Assembly (NCBI RefSeq): GCF_008039615.1
Contig: NZ_VDUZ01000051.1
Span: 1-60,716 of the forward strand
DNA length: 60,716 nt
Direction: 5' to 3'
Source of the DNA: Vineibacter terrae
Lineage (GTDB): Bacteria; Pseudomonadota; Alphaproteobacteria; Reyranellales; Reyranellaceae
How positions within the stretch are numbered: the stretch's first letter is position 1; every line of letters begins with the position of its first letter. The notes beneath the pieces were generated by a model. That model was not told the origin of the DNA. It saw only the letters and a program-made list of their open reading frames with translations, and ran no database searches. Below are positions 42,350 to 49,840 of the stretch, piece by piece. Both the position numbers and the translations under genes were made by a program.

Positions 42350-43438
42350 TCAGTACTTGCATGCGATATAGCCGTAGTACATATCCAGAAAATCACCGAG
42401 ATTCAGGGTTCCATTTCGAGGAATCGTGATCCTTTTCCCCCAAGTGAAAACTGGAAATGAAACTGGATCTTGCTTGCTCAAGATCACAAAGCTCTTCGAG
42501 TCCAGGACAACCCAATGATTGGGCTTGCTTATGAGGGTCTTCAGCTTTCCGTCGATCATGTCGGCATCGATCAGCAAGGCGACCTGATAGTTGGCCGCGC
42601 ACCAGTGCCTGGCCATGACGAGGTTGCCCACATCCTTGCTGAAGAAGTAGTTCCAATCCTCCTTGATGTCCGTGAAGCCGGCCTTCTTCATCCATGCAGC
42701 GACCTCGTTTCCCCAGGCGCCGCCGCGGTCGGTCTCGCTCTCGTAGTCGATGAACCAGTTTTCAGAGTCCCGGATGCTCGCCATGATGATCCAGTCAGCC
42801 TCCGCTATGCTGGCCGGAACGCGGTGGTCCTTCAGGTCCTGGCAAGGGGCCAGGCTCCACTTCCCGATCTTCGCCTTGCCGGTGTCGAAGAGATCCGTGA
42901 CGGCCTGGGCGTACGCCTCCGGCTTGGTGCGCGCGATCTGAAAGACCACTGCGGCGCTGGGACACAAGCCTGACTGTCCTTGATTGATGAGATAGGGATT
43001 GTTGAGCCGGGCCCGGAGCCCGCTCGCGATGGTGGATCGGTCCAGCCATTTGAATGCGCCGGCGTCGGTCTTGACGGCAAAGTCGTTGACGATCTGTTGC
43101 GCCGGATCAATCACAGGCGCGCTCGCCGTCGGTGTGGGACGTCCCGGGCCCCACGCGCCGCTCGTGCCTTCAAGGTACTTGAGTGTCCTGCCACCTGGAT
43201 CGACCCGCCCATCAGGCTTCGTGATCCCCAGAATCTCGCGCTGAATGATGATGATGGCCGTCACCGTCGGATCCGCGTCGCTCGAGCCGTTGATCCTCCC
43301 GCTGAAGGAGAAGGGCTTGAGCCATTTGTGGAGCCGAATGTCACCTCCGATGTGAAGGTTGAGCAGCGTCTGCACGAGCATGACGTCGGCGTGGTGGTTC
43401 TTGCCCCATTTGCCTACCGAATGTGCAATCGTTGCCAT
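42350..43438 (-). CDS. Papain-like (C-H-D) protein with peptidoglycan-binding-like N-terminus
   Basis: A 362-residue protein. Residues 1-92 read SVGKWGKNHHADVMLVQTLL...TVTAIIIIQREILG...DPGGRTLKYL, the pattern of peptidoglycan-binding-like modules found at the start of many secreted or injected enzymes. The C-terminal domain has QGQSGLCPSAAVVFQIARTK, where C159 would be the nucleophile with Q153/Q155 nearby. H308 and D313 lie in NHWVVLDS, together making a papain/C39-like triad. No signal peptide is visible. It could be an amidase/protease effector or a house-keeping hydrolase. No immunity-like gene is adjacent. Codon style is a little less GC-rich than its neighbours, hinting at acquisition. 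Start ATG 43438 follows GGAGAGG. Confidence 0.7.
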   Translation of the reverse strand: MATIAHSVGKWGKNHHADVMLVQTLLNLHIGGDIRLHKWLKPFSFSGRINGSSDADPTVTAIIIIQREILGITKPDGRVDPGGRTLKYLEGTSGAWGPGRPTPTASAPVIDPAQQIVNDFAVKTDAGAFKWLDRSTIASGLRARLNNPYLINQGQSGLCPSAAVVFQIARTKPEAYAQAVTDLFDTGKAKIGKWSLAPCQDLKDHRVPASIAEADWIIMASIRDSENWFIDYESETDRGGAWGNEVAAWMKKAGFTDIKEDWNYFFSKDVGNLVMARHWCAANYQVALLIDADMIDGKLKTLISKPNHWVVLDSKSFVILSKQDPVSFPVFTWGKRITIPRNGTLNLGDFLDMYYGYIACKY

Positions 43439-43800
43439 GGCCCCCTCTCCAGAGGCGTGACCCGCAGGGTCGATCGCGGGATGAGCTCACAGGAGAACCA
43501 CCGTGGCTTTCCGCGTCAGAAGCACGCCTTCCGCGCGCAAGCAGAAACGACAGGTGCCGGGCGCGTCGACATTGGTCGGGCACGCTCTGCGTGCGGGGCG
43601 CACCGCAGAGGCTACACGTGGTGATCCCAGCGTCTATCCGATGCCGGCAGGCTCTATCCGCCGTCCGCAGCTTTCTGATAGGATCACTCACATTTTTCTG
43701 GTACTGTGACGCCGTGGTGTCCGGATGCCGGAACATTGGGCGGGCATCCGGCTGATCCACTGCTCGCCGGCAATTGCCGCATTCCAGGCCGGAGCAACCG
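43439..43800. other. Intergenic region, 362 bases
   Basis: Divergent promoter region between the papain-like gene and the AraC regulator. A GTG at 43503 after CAGGAG opens a 68-codon frame, but its product (basic, low complexity) resembles no family, so I do not call it. No repeat of the families above is present. Confidence 0.5.
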
Positions 43801-44778
43801 ATGCACGCGCCTGTCGACCGCAGCCCGCTGCACCGTCATCCAGAGTTGTGCTGCAGCGATGCCGCTGGTGTCGCCGATCTGCTGGCCAGCAAGGGCTTCA
43901 ACCTGACCTTGCCGCGCCGCCGTGAAGGCGATGGCGGCATGCAGATCAATGCGACCGACCTGCCCAGCATCCACCTTTGCTACGTCAGCTATGGCACCGA
44001 AGCGATCGCCACGACAACGCCGGCGCGCACCGACTACCGCGTCCAGTTCCCCCTGGCGGGCCGGTCGGTCTCGGTGATGGGCCGGACCGAGGTCGTCTGC
44101 GCCGACATGCAAGGCGTCATCGGCTCGCCGGTTTGCGACCAGACGATCCGTTCGGCGGCCAACTCACGGCGCCTGATGATGTACTTCGCCGGCGACGCGC
44201 TCATCCGGCATCTCAACGCGATGATGGATGAGGCGATTGTCGAGAAGGTGCGGTTCGATCCGGCATTGGATCTCACCCGCGGCGCCGGGCGCAGCCTGCA
44301 GCGCTGGGTGATGCTCGCCGTCGAGGAGCTCGATGACAGCAACGCCCTGCTGGCCAATCCGCTGGCGGTGACACAGCTCGAGCAGCTGCTGCTGACCGGG
44401 CTGGTCTGCGGCCAGTCGCACAACTACAGCGACCAGCTGCACCGGCGCATCGCGATATCGCCGCGCAGCGTGCGGCGCGCCATCGACTATATTCACGCCA
44501 ACCTGCATTTGCCGATCACGGCCGAGCAGCTCGCGGCGGCCGCCGCCGTGCCGGGACGCACGCTCTATGCCCACTTCCGGCAGGCGACCGGGCTGGCGCC
44601 GCTCGCCTATGTGCGCAAGGCGCGCTACGAACGGGTGCGCCGGGAGCTGCTCGCCGGCACAGACGAGCACCTCACCGTCATCGCGGCCCGCTGGGGCTTC
44701 GAGCACATGGGCCGCTTCGCTTCAGGCTACCGCGCGCTGTTCGGCGAGCGCCCATCGCAAACACTGCGGCGGCGGTAA
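43801..44778 (+). CDS. AraC family transcriptional regulator
   Basis: A 325-residue regulator. The N-terminal 200 residues match the AraC-binding-like (cupin) effector domain seen in AraC regulators of aromatic or amine catabolism (IHLCYVSYGTEAIATTTPAR, MGRTEVVCADMQG). The C-terminal double helix-turn-helix spans about 218-325: RAIDYIHANLHLPITAEQLA, GRTLYAHFRQATGLAPLAYV, then FEHMGRFASGYRALFGERPS. ATG 43801 has GGAG eight bases upstream; an in-frame TTG at 43774 is less likely. Its target is unknown: argC lies downstream but is separated by 337 bases with its own leader. Confidence 0.9.
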   Translation: MHAPVDRSPLHRHPELCCSDAAGVADLLASKGFNLTLPRRREGDGGMQINATDLPSIHLCYVSYGTEAIATTTPARTDYRVQFPLAGRSVSVMGRTEVVCADMQGVIGSPVCDQTIRSAANSRRLMMYFAGDALIRHLNAMMDEAIVEKVRFDPALDLTRGAGRSLQRWVMLAVEELDDSNALLANPLAVTQLEQLLLTGLVCGQSHNYSDQLHRRIAISPRSVRRAIDYIHANLHLPITAEQLAAAAAVPGRTLYAHFRQATGLAPLAYVRKARYERVRRELLAGTDEHLTVIAARWGFEHMGRFASGYRALFGERPSQTLRRR

Positions 44779-44902
44779 GAGATCCCGGGCCGCGGCGCGC
44801 CTCATCGAGGTCGTGAACCCATAAACCGGAAACGTCCGCGATGGGCGGTCAGCAGACATTCCCCCTTGACGATCAATGTGGGTAGCGACAGTGTCGAAGG
44901 AC

Positions 44903-45016
44903 ATGCTCAGGAACCAGAACCTTTGTGATCGACGCCGACGCCGCTGCACCCAAGCGGCGGCTCTTCGGGCTGCGCGTCGATCAGCGTCCGTCCGGGTGGT
45001 GACTGCCTCACCGTAG
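44903..45016 (+). CDS. Candidate arginine-rich leader peptide upstream of argC
   Basis: The frame from ATG 44903 to TAG 45014-45016 encodes 37 residues, ten of them Arg. Five consecutive codons (CGA CGC CGA CGC CGC, codons 10-14) read Arg in a row. GAAGG lies just before the ATG, with short spacing. The stop falls inside the first hairpin of the leader. Arg-rich frames arise easily in GC-rich DNA, so this is a candidate only. Confidence 0.4.
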   Translation: MLRNQNLCDRRRRRCTQAAALRAARRSASVRVVTASP

Positions 45017-45053
45017 GTCCCACCCGCCGGAACGGCCCCGGCCCGCGTTCCTG

Positions 45054-45091
45054 AACCCCCGCAGCCCTCGGCTCCGGGGGTTTTTCTTTTT
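45054..45091 (+). terminator. Strong intrinsic terminator just upstream of argC
   Basis: AACCCCCG-C-AGCC pairs with GGCT-C-CGGGGGTT around a CTC loop, giving a 12-bp stem with one C-C mismatch, followed by TTTTTCTTTTT (the first T's belong to the stem). It ends 24 bases before the argC start, so it must be bypassed for argC expression unless a promoter lies between, for which there is little room. Confidence 0.85.
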
Positions 45092-45115
45092 GCCCGAACC
45101 CAGAAGGACACCACC

Positions 45116-46093
45116 ATGAGCATTCGTGTCGGCATTGTCGGGATCAGCGGCTTTGGCGGCGGCGAGGCGATGCGCCTGGTCGCGAGCCACCCTTCTTTCG
45201 AGCTCATCTACGCCGCAGGCGAGGGCAGCGCCGGCAGCCGTTTGGTGGACCGCTTCCCCGGTGTGCCGGCCAAGCTGGCCGAACTGGTGATCGAGAAGTG
45301 GGACCCTGCGACCCTGCCCAAGCTCGACGTGCTGTTCGCGTCGCTGCCCACGGGCGCCTCGGCCGAGGCGCTGGCGCGCATCCCCAAGAACGTGAAGATC
45401 GTCGACATCGGCGGCGACCACCGCTACGTCGAGGGTTGGGCGTACGGCCTGGCCGACGTCTGGCCAGACCAGATCGAGGGTCAGATCCGCGTTGCCAACC
45501 CCGGCTGCTTCCCCGCGGCGACGCTGAACGCGCTGGCACCGCTGCTGGCCAACAAGCTGATCGAGCCTGGCAACATCGTGATCGACGCCAAGACCGGCAT
45601 CTCCGGTGCCGGCCGGGGCGGCGCCGATAGCAAGTTCGGCTACGCCGAGAGCAACGAGAACCTGGTGCCCTACGGTCTGCTCAAACACGTCCACATGCCC
45701 GAGATGGCCAAGACAATCGAGCGGCTGAGCGGCGGCAGCGCGGCCGGGCTGGTGTTCACGCCACACTTGGTGCCGATGACCCGCGGCGTGCTCGCCACCA
45801 TGTACTGCCGCGGCCGCGCCACCACGGAGCAGTGCCTGGAAGCGGCCCGGCGCTTCTACGCCGGACGGGCGTTCGTCCGCGTGACCGACAAGCCGCCGCA
45901 GACCAAGTGGGCGACCGGCTCGAACCTCGCGTTTGTCAGCTATGCGGCCGATCCGGAACGCAACGTGGTGATCGCGATGGGCGTCGTCGACAATCTCGGC
46001 AAGGGCGCCGCCGGCCAGGCGGTGCAGAATGCGAACCTGATCTGCGGCCTGCCAGAAACCGCGGGGCTCGACGGCGTACCTGTCTGGCCATGA
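45116..46093 (+). CDS. argC: N-acetyl-gamma-glutamyl-phosphate reductase
   Basis: A 325-residue enzyme reducing N-acetyl-glutamyl-5-phosphate to the semialdehyde with NADPH (third step of arginine synthesis). It has the N-terminal Rossmann pattern VGIVGISGFGGGEAMRLVAS and the ArgC active-site segment VANPGCFPAATLNALAPL with the catalytic Cys. KTGISGAGRGGADSKFGYAE and HLVPMTRGVLATMYCRG follow, as does the C-terminal ATGSNLAFVSYAADPERNVV. It is full length; ATG 45116 has AGAAGGA upstream. No other arg gene is nearby, and the preceding terminator suggests dedicated control. Confidence 0.96.
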   Translation: MSIRVGIVGISGFGGGEAMRLVASHPSFELIYAAGEGSAGSRLVDRFPGVPAKLAELVIEKWDPATLPKLDVLFASLPTGASAEALARIPKNVKIVDIGGDHRYVEGWAYGLADVWPDQIEGQIRVANPGCFPAATLNALAPLLANKLIEPGNIVIDAKTGISGAGRGGADSKFGYAESNENLVPYGLLKHVHMPEMAKTIERLSGGSAAGLVFTPHLVPMTRGVLATMYCRGRATTEQCLEAARRFYAGRAFVRVTDKPPQTKWATGSNLAFVSYAADPERNVVIAMGVVDNLGKGAAGQAVQNANLICGLPETAGLDGVPVWP

Positions 46094-46163
46094 TGAAGGC
46101 GGGCTTCCAGGCAGCTAATCAATCCGCTTCGTAGGACCGCGAAGGGTCGGGAGCCGTAAGCGG

Positions 46164-46321
46164 CTCTACCGCGAGCGCAATCTGATTGAGCGCTTCTTCT
46201 CCAGCTGAAGCACTTCCATCGCGTTGCCACGCGCTACGACAAGCTCGCCGCCAACTTCCTGGCTATGGTCCAACTCGCCTCAATGCGTCTGTGGCTCCGC
46301 AATTACGAGTCTACGACCTAG
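46164..46321 (+). pseudogene. IS5-family transposase, C-terminal remnant, frameshifted
   Basis: Residues LYRERNLIERFFS (46164-46202), then after a one-base shift LKHFHRVATRYDKLAANFLA followed by MVQLASMRLWLRNYEST up to TAG 46319-46321. This matches the C-terminal catalytic end of IS5/IS1031-type DDE transposases (typically RNLVERFFNKLKHFRRIATR). The N-terminal 80% is absent and the frame is broken, so it is inactive. It marks the left edge of a stretch of foreign fragments. Confidence 0.85.
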
Positions 46322-46953
46322 TTCCCAGCAAAGGGTCTCTGCAGTGACCGCCTCGCTGGCGGCGATCCGCTGCTGCGGATCATATCGAGCAGCGCCCGCG
46401 ACGCGGCCGGGACCTGCCGAGTTTTAACCGAGACCGACAAACGGGACGTTGGCAGGTCGGGATTGGGCTTGTAGCCGGGTTTTCCGGTTCGGTCGATCCA
46501 GTCGAGGACAGTGCCGAGTTCGCCTTGCAGGGTGATGGTGTAGTCGCCCCGGCTCTTGCCGGGCGTGACGACAACGCGGTCAATGACCTCGCGCAGCGAG
46601 TCGGCGGCTTCAATGGCGTCGTCGGGATGGTCGAGCGCGGCGGTCAGGCGCTCGATCCTGCGACGATAGGTTTCCGCGATGTTCGGATGAATATCCGGCG
46701 TGTCGTCCGGCACGTCCGACAGGCGGGCGGTGAGGCCGTCCTGTTTCGTCTCCAATTCGGTCAGGCGCGTGGACAGGGCGCGGGTGATGGCCGCCCTGAC
46801 GCGCACGATCTCGGCAATAGCTTTGGCCGTGTCGGCAAGCTCGCGGCGCGTGGCGTCCTCGCTCTGCCGGCGCTCGGGGTTGTCGTGCTGGCGGAAACGA
46901 CCGATGCCGGAAAGAGGGAGGCATGGGCCAAGCGCGGGGCCGCGTTCTTTCAA
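46318..46953 (-). pseudogene. Serine recombinase, C-terminal fragment
   Basis: An open frame of 211 residues. The last 170 match the tail of large serine recombinases: the coiled-coil helix (IAEIVRVRAAITRALSTRLT), HPNIAETYRRRIERLTAALD, EAADSLREVIDRVVVTPGKS, then YTITLQGELGTVLDWIDRTG. The resolvase catalytic domain with its Ser nucleophile and the zinc-ribbon/recombinase domain are missing, and the first 25 residues are non-homologous. It cannot recombine DNA. Its 3' end abuts the IS5 remnant exactly. Confidence 0.75.
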
Positions 46954-47059
46954 GGTCGGTCGCGGCGATCTGCATCAGCGCCTGAACGCGACACTGGCAG
47001 CGCTCAAACGCAACCGGGCGGCGCGCAACCGGCATCAGGCGGCACGGGCGCGGCATGAC

Positions 47060-47326
47060 ATGCGCTCGTGGCAGGTCGAGCGCCGCAACCGCACCCGCCA
47101 CCTCATCGAGCTCGGCGGCCTCGTCGTCAAGGCGGGCGTCGTGGACCTGACCGGCGATGATCGGACGATGATGTACGGCGCGATGATCTGGATAGCCGAA
47201 AAGCTTAAGAGCGAGGGTCGCGAACACGCACGTGACGTCTGGACAAAGCTCGGGCAGATAGCATTCGAAGCGGATCGCACCCGAAAAATCGGCAACACCG
47301 CGCAGGCGCCGCAGGATCAGGCGTGA
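47060..47326 (+). CDS. traD: TraD-like conjugal transfer protein, possibly 5'-truncated
   Basis: The segment ERRNRTRHLIELGGLVVKAG (about 26 codons from 47060) followed by DDRTMMYGAMIWIAEKLKSE matches the small TraD proteins of Ti/RP4-type conjugation systems (RKxDTRRKIxLGGLVIKAG). Coding similarity appears to extend upstream to about 46950 as a coiled stretch (HQRLNATLAALKRNRAARNR) without a good start codon, so the gene may have lost its true 5' end. The neighbouring traA, traC and traG genes are absent, and it is probably a relic of an integrated conjugative element. Confidence 0.6.
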   Translation: MRSWQVERRNRTRHLIELGGLVVKAGVVDLTGDDRTMMYGAMIWIAEKLKSEGREHARDVWTKLGQIAFEADRTRKIGNTAQAPQDQA

Positions 47327-47731
47327 CCGATAGCGGGCGGCGCGGAGATTTCAGCTATTGCAACGCTGCCCGCCAGCTACAGTTCCCCATTGCCGAATCA
47401 GGTTCCAAATCAACCCAAAATCAATTCTGTCAAAGTAGCGCTAAGCAGGTTCAAGGGGGCATCCCAGAGCGGCTCAAAGCCGCGTCGCCGCCAGAATGCG
47501 GCGGCATCTCCGTCGGCGAGGTTGACCATCAAAGCCTGCCCACCGATCACGAAAGCAACTTGGACGCAACGTTGGAGGGCGTGTTCGCATCGCCATCAGC
47601 AACTCGCCGATCGGCTTGTCGATGGTCGGTATTTCCTGCATTGTCGACTCCTGCAATCGCGACAAAGGTCGATGTGCCTCGCTGGGGACGCGGTGCAACA
47701 TCGTGCGGACGCCAGAGGGGAAGACGAGAGC
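47327..47731. other. Intergenic region with GNAT remnant
   Basis: Besides the acetyltransferase tail at 47410-47595 no intact gene is seen. The composition is more AT-rich than the flanks, as expected of acquired DNA. The leader of the membrane-protein gene at 47732 is at its right end. Confidence 0.5.
47410..47595 (-). pseudogene. GNAT acetyltransferase, C-terminal remnant
   Basis: Sixty-one codons read VQVAFVIGGQALMVNLADGD, AAAFWRRRGFEPLWDAPLNL and end LTELILG. The pattern (ALMV-x-A-x-DxxAxxFWxRxGFxP) is the acetyl-CoA-binding end typical of GNAT proteins, including TacT-like toxins. The frame is closed by TGA immediately upstream (47596-47598), and no N-terminal domain follows in another frame. 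It is a dead fragment. Confidence 0.6.
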
Positions 47732-48568
47732 ATGCGCCATCCGCGACGCAAACTTGTGCTTGCCGTCGTTGGGTTCGGCCTCGCGATCTTCCTCCTCTGG
47801 GCAACGTTTTCGGGCGTGCTCGGCCCGGATGACGGCACGCCCGCGATGGTGGCCAGCGTGGTCGGCCTGCTGATCCTCGGCGTCGCCGGCTATTTCGTGG
47901 TCACCGGAGGAATGACCGCGCGCGCGGCCGCGCAGCTTGAGGCCGGAACCGACGTGATCGCAAGCTGGCGGGTGCCGACCGCGATCTGGCAACGCTTTCG
48001 CAACATCCGACTCGAAGGGACCGGAGTCAGGGTGCCGATGCTCAAGGGCCTTTTGTTCGCTCCACGCGCCGTCGCCGAGGGCGAGACGGTCGAGATCATC
48101 TGTGGGGCGCGGGGTGCGCTGATCGACGGTCGTTATTTCTCGCTCGCGCCCGGACGCGGGGTGGGGATGGAGCAGGCGGGGATGGTGCTGACTGATCCGC
48201 CCTGCGTGGCGATCATTATCGGCCTGCTCGCCGGCGCCCATGGATCACCGCGGACGACGCGCTGGCTGCTGCTCCTGCCGATCCCGCCCGGGGCGCGGAA
48301 CGAAGCAAACAAGGCAATCCGCCATTATGCCGCGGCGGTGGACAGTGTGCGCGACATCGGCGATCTCGCGCGCGCCTATCCCCGCCGGACTCGAATCCTA
48401 TTCTGGGCGATCCTGATCCCTGCGGTCGTTGCGGCCATTACAGGCGTCACACTTGAGGTGAACGACTATCCTGGCGAACTTCCGGCCTGGCTCGGGATCA
48501 CCGGCATCATGACGACCCTCGGCACGCTGCTGGTCGCCGCGAAGGTCCGCTTCTCGGGGCGCCGATGA
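47732..48568 (+). CDS. Membrane protein of unknown function
   Basis: A 278-residue protein with two N-terminal membrane helices (about 8-28 and 36-58), a soluble middle and two C-terminal helices (about 219-243 and 252-270). I do not recognise a family. The middle contains VPTAIWQRFRNIRLEGTGVR and AEGETVEIICGARGALIDGR, which could form a small beta domain. ATG 47732 with GAAGACGAGAG upstream is preferred over longer frames. It lies between a GNAT remnant and a truncated amidohydrolase; its stop coincides with the breakpoint in that gene, so it arrived with, or next to, the foreign stretch. Confidence 0.65.
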   Translation: MRHPRRKLVLAVVGFGLAIFLLWATFSGVLGPDDGTPAMVASVVGLLILGVAGYFVVTGGMTARAAAQLEAGTDVIASWRVPTAIWQRFRNIRLEGTGVRVPMLKGLLFAPRAVAEGETVEIICGARGALIDGRYFSLAPGRGVGMEQAGMVLTDPPCVAIIIGLLAGAHGSPRTTRWLLLLPIPPGARNEANKAIRHYAAAVDSVRDIGDLARAYPRRTRILFWAILIPAVVAAITGVTLEVNDYPGELPAWLGITGIMTTLGTLLVAAKVRFSGRR

Positions 48569-48676
48569 GCCCGCCAGCCGCGCGATGCGGTTGCCTTGCA
48601 CCAGGACCTCGCCGGCATAGGGCATGCTGCCCGAGCCGTCGAGGATGCGGACGTTGGTGAACAGGACGTTGGCCAT
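48569..48676 (-). pseudogene. Amidohydrolase, N-terminal fragment
   Basis: The first 35 codons, MANVLFTNVRILDGSGSMPY then AGEVLVQGNRIARLAGSS, are the typical beginning of a metal-dependent amidohydrolase (imidazolonepropionase-like). Similarity stops abruptly at the end of the membrane-protein gene, so the catalytic barrel is missing. The start lies 8 bases after the fumarylacetoacetase-like stop, showing they once formed an operon. The foreign segment at 46.1-48.6 kb probably caused the loss. Confidence 0.8.
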
Positions 48677-48684
48677 GCCTGCAC

Positions 48685-48930
48685 CTACTGGACCGGGTTG
48701 ACGAGGGTGCCGATGCCGTCGATCTCGATGCGCACGCGATCGCCGCGGTGCAGGAACCGCGGCGGATCGAAGCCGATGCCGACACCCGACGGCGCCATCG
48801 CCTCGACAAGCGCCAGCGCGCCCACGGCGTGGGCGCTCTCACCAAGCGCAAGCGGAATCACGTTGCGTCCATCGGCGCTCAGCTGCCCGACGTGCCGCCG
48901 CCCCGCCCACCAGTAGGTGGCGATCTTCAC
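48685..48930 (-). pseudogene. Fumarylacetoacetate hydrolase family gene with internal deletion
   Basis: An 81-codon frame from GTG 48930. Its first part (VKIATYWWAGRRHVGQLSAD, LALGESAHAVGALALVEAMA) is the N-terminus of an FAH-family hydrolase. It then continues in frame with PSGVGIGFDPPRFLHRGDRV and RIEIDGIGTLVNPVQ, which is the extreme C-terminus. About 190 residues carrying the metal-binding E-E-D and active-site regions are missing. The in-frame fusion shows a clean deletion. It cannot be an active C-C hydrolase. It is divergent from the TetR gene. Confidence 0.8.
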
Positions 48931-49052
48931 GTTTCCACCCGTGCCAGGCCTTGGCGATGGCCAAGGTCGCGTCATGCTGTTATTTGGTGAGACACGCGTC
49001 TCACGGATTGCCGGAAAGCAAGGGCCCGGTGCCGACCCTGTCAAGGAACGCC

Positions 49053-49763
49053 ATGCCGACACGCTCGCGCCGCACGCTCACGTTGCCACCCGCCGGCGAT
49101 GACGGCCCGCGCGCGCGCACGCATCGCCGGCTGCTGGCGGCGGCGATGCAGCTGGTCCGGCGCGGCCGCACGCCGTCCGTGGCCGAGGTCGCGCTCAGCG
49201 CCGGCGTGTCGCGCGCCACCGCTTATCGCTACTTTCCCAACCGCAGCACGGTCATCGCCGCGGTGGTCGCCGAAAGCCTCGGGCCGGTGCGCAGCTACGA
49301 GCCGCGCGCCAGCGACGGACGGCAGCGCCTGCGCGAGCTGTTCCGGCAGACGTTCCCGCGCTTCAAGGAATTCGAGCCGCACATGCGCGCCGCCCTGCAG
49401 CTGTCGCTTGAGCACGAGTCGCTGGAGCGCGTGGGCCTGCTGGAGGAGCCGCGCTACCGCCGCGGCTTCCGGCGGGACCTGCTGCGCCGCGCGGCAGCGC
49501 CGCTGCGCCCGCTGCTGGGCCGGCGTCGCTTCGACCAGCTGGTGAAGGCATTGTCGATCGTCTACGGCATCGAGCCCTATGTCGTGCTCAAGGACATCTG
49601 GGGCGCCGGCGACCGCGAGGTCGAGGACATCGCACGCTGGATGCTCGACGCGCTGATCGACGCCGCCCTGCGCGAGGCCACAGGCAAGGCGACCACCGCC
49701 GCGCGTGCGGCCGCCGCGGGCAACGGCACGGCGCGCCGCGGCAGCATCACGATCCCGGCTTGA
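49053..49763 (+). CDS. TetR family transcriptional regulator
   Basis: A 236-residue repressor. The N-terminal DNA-binding domain (about 18-65) shows RTHRRLLAAAMQLVRRGRTP, SVAEVALSAGVSRATAYRYF and PNRSTVIAAVV. The remaining helical ligand domain is not assignable. ATG 49053 has AAGGA eight bases upstream; a longer in-frame frame reaching back to 48951 overlaps the divergent gene and is not used. It stands divergently to the decayed FAH/amidohydrolase pair, which it probably once controlled, and is followed by a hydrolase gene. Confidence 0.88.
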   Translation: MPTRSRRTLTLPPAGDDGPRARTHRRLLAAAMQLVRRGRTPSVAEVALSAGVSRATAYRYFPNRSTVIAAVVAESLGPVRSYEPRASDGRQRLRELFRQTFPRFKEFEPHMRAALQLSLEHESLERVGLLEEPRYRRGFRRDLLRRAAAPLRPLLGRRRFDQLVKALSIVYGIEPYVVLKDIWGAGDREVEDIARWMLDALIDAALREATGKATTAARAAAAGNGTARRGSITIPA

Positions 49764-49840
49764 ACTTTCGGAAAAATCGCCAACCTATGTCGGACCTTGG
49801 CCGCCCCGTTCGTCCTTCTGACGAACGCAGGAGATCCGAC

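Larger units (their letters stand above)
44779..45115 (+). promoter_or_regulatory. argC leader region (candidate attenuator)
   Basis: This 337-base gap holds, in order, a TTGACG promoter-like hexamer (44866-44871) and a 37-codon reading frame rich in Arg codons (44903-45016). Two hairpins follow: CGGGTGG/CCACCCG at 44993-45026 and GGAACG/CGTTCC at 45029-45051. A strong intrinsic terminator then ends 24 bases before argC. The order promoter, leader peptide, alternative hairpins, terminator, biosynthetic gene is that of ribosome-mediated attenuation. Only the parts are seen; the mechanism is inferred. Confidence 0.55.

Noticed and set aside
43503-43709. 68-codon frame with a fair ribosome site upstream of the AraC gene
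   Set aside because: Basic, low-complexity product without similarity, and it lies in a divergent promoter region.
44866-44894. A full sigma-70 promoter for the argC leader
   Set aside because: TTGACG is good, but no acceptable -10 was found 16-18 bases downstream, so I list only the region and not a promoter feature.
47060-47326. TraD-like gene as evidence of a functional conjugative element
   Set aside because: No relaxase, coupling protein, type IV secretion gene or origin of transfer is recognisable nearby.
48685-48930. The 81-codon FAH-like frame as a real small enzyme
   Set aside because: It lacks all metal-binding and catalytic residues of the family; an internal deletion is the simpler explanation.
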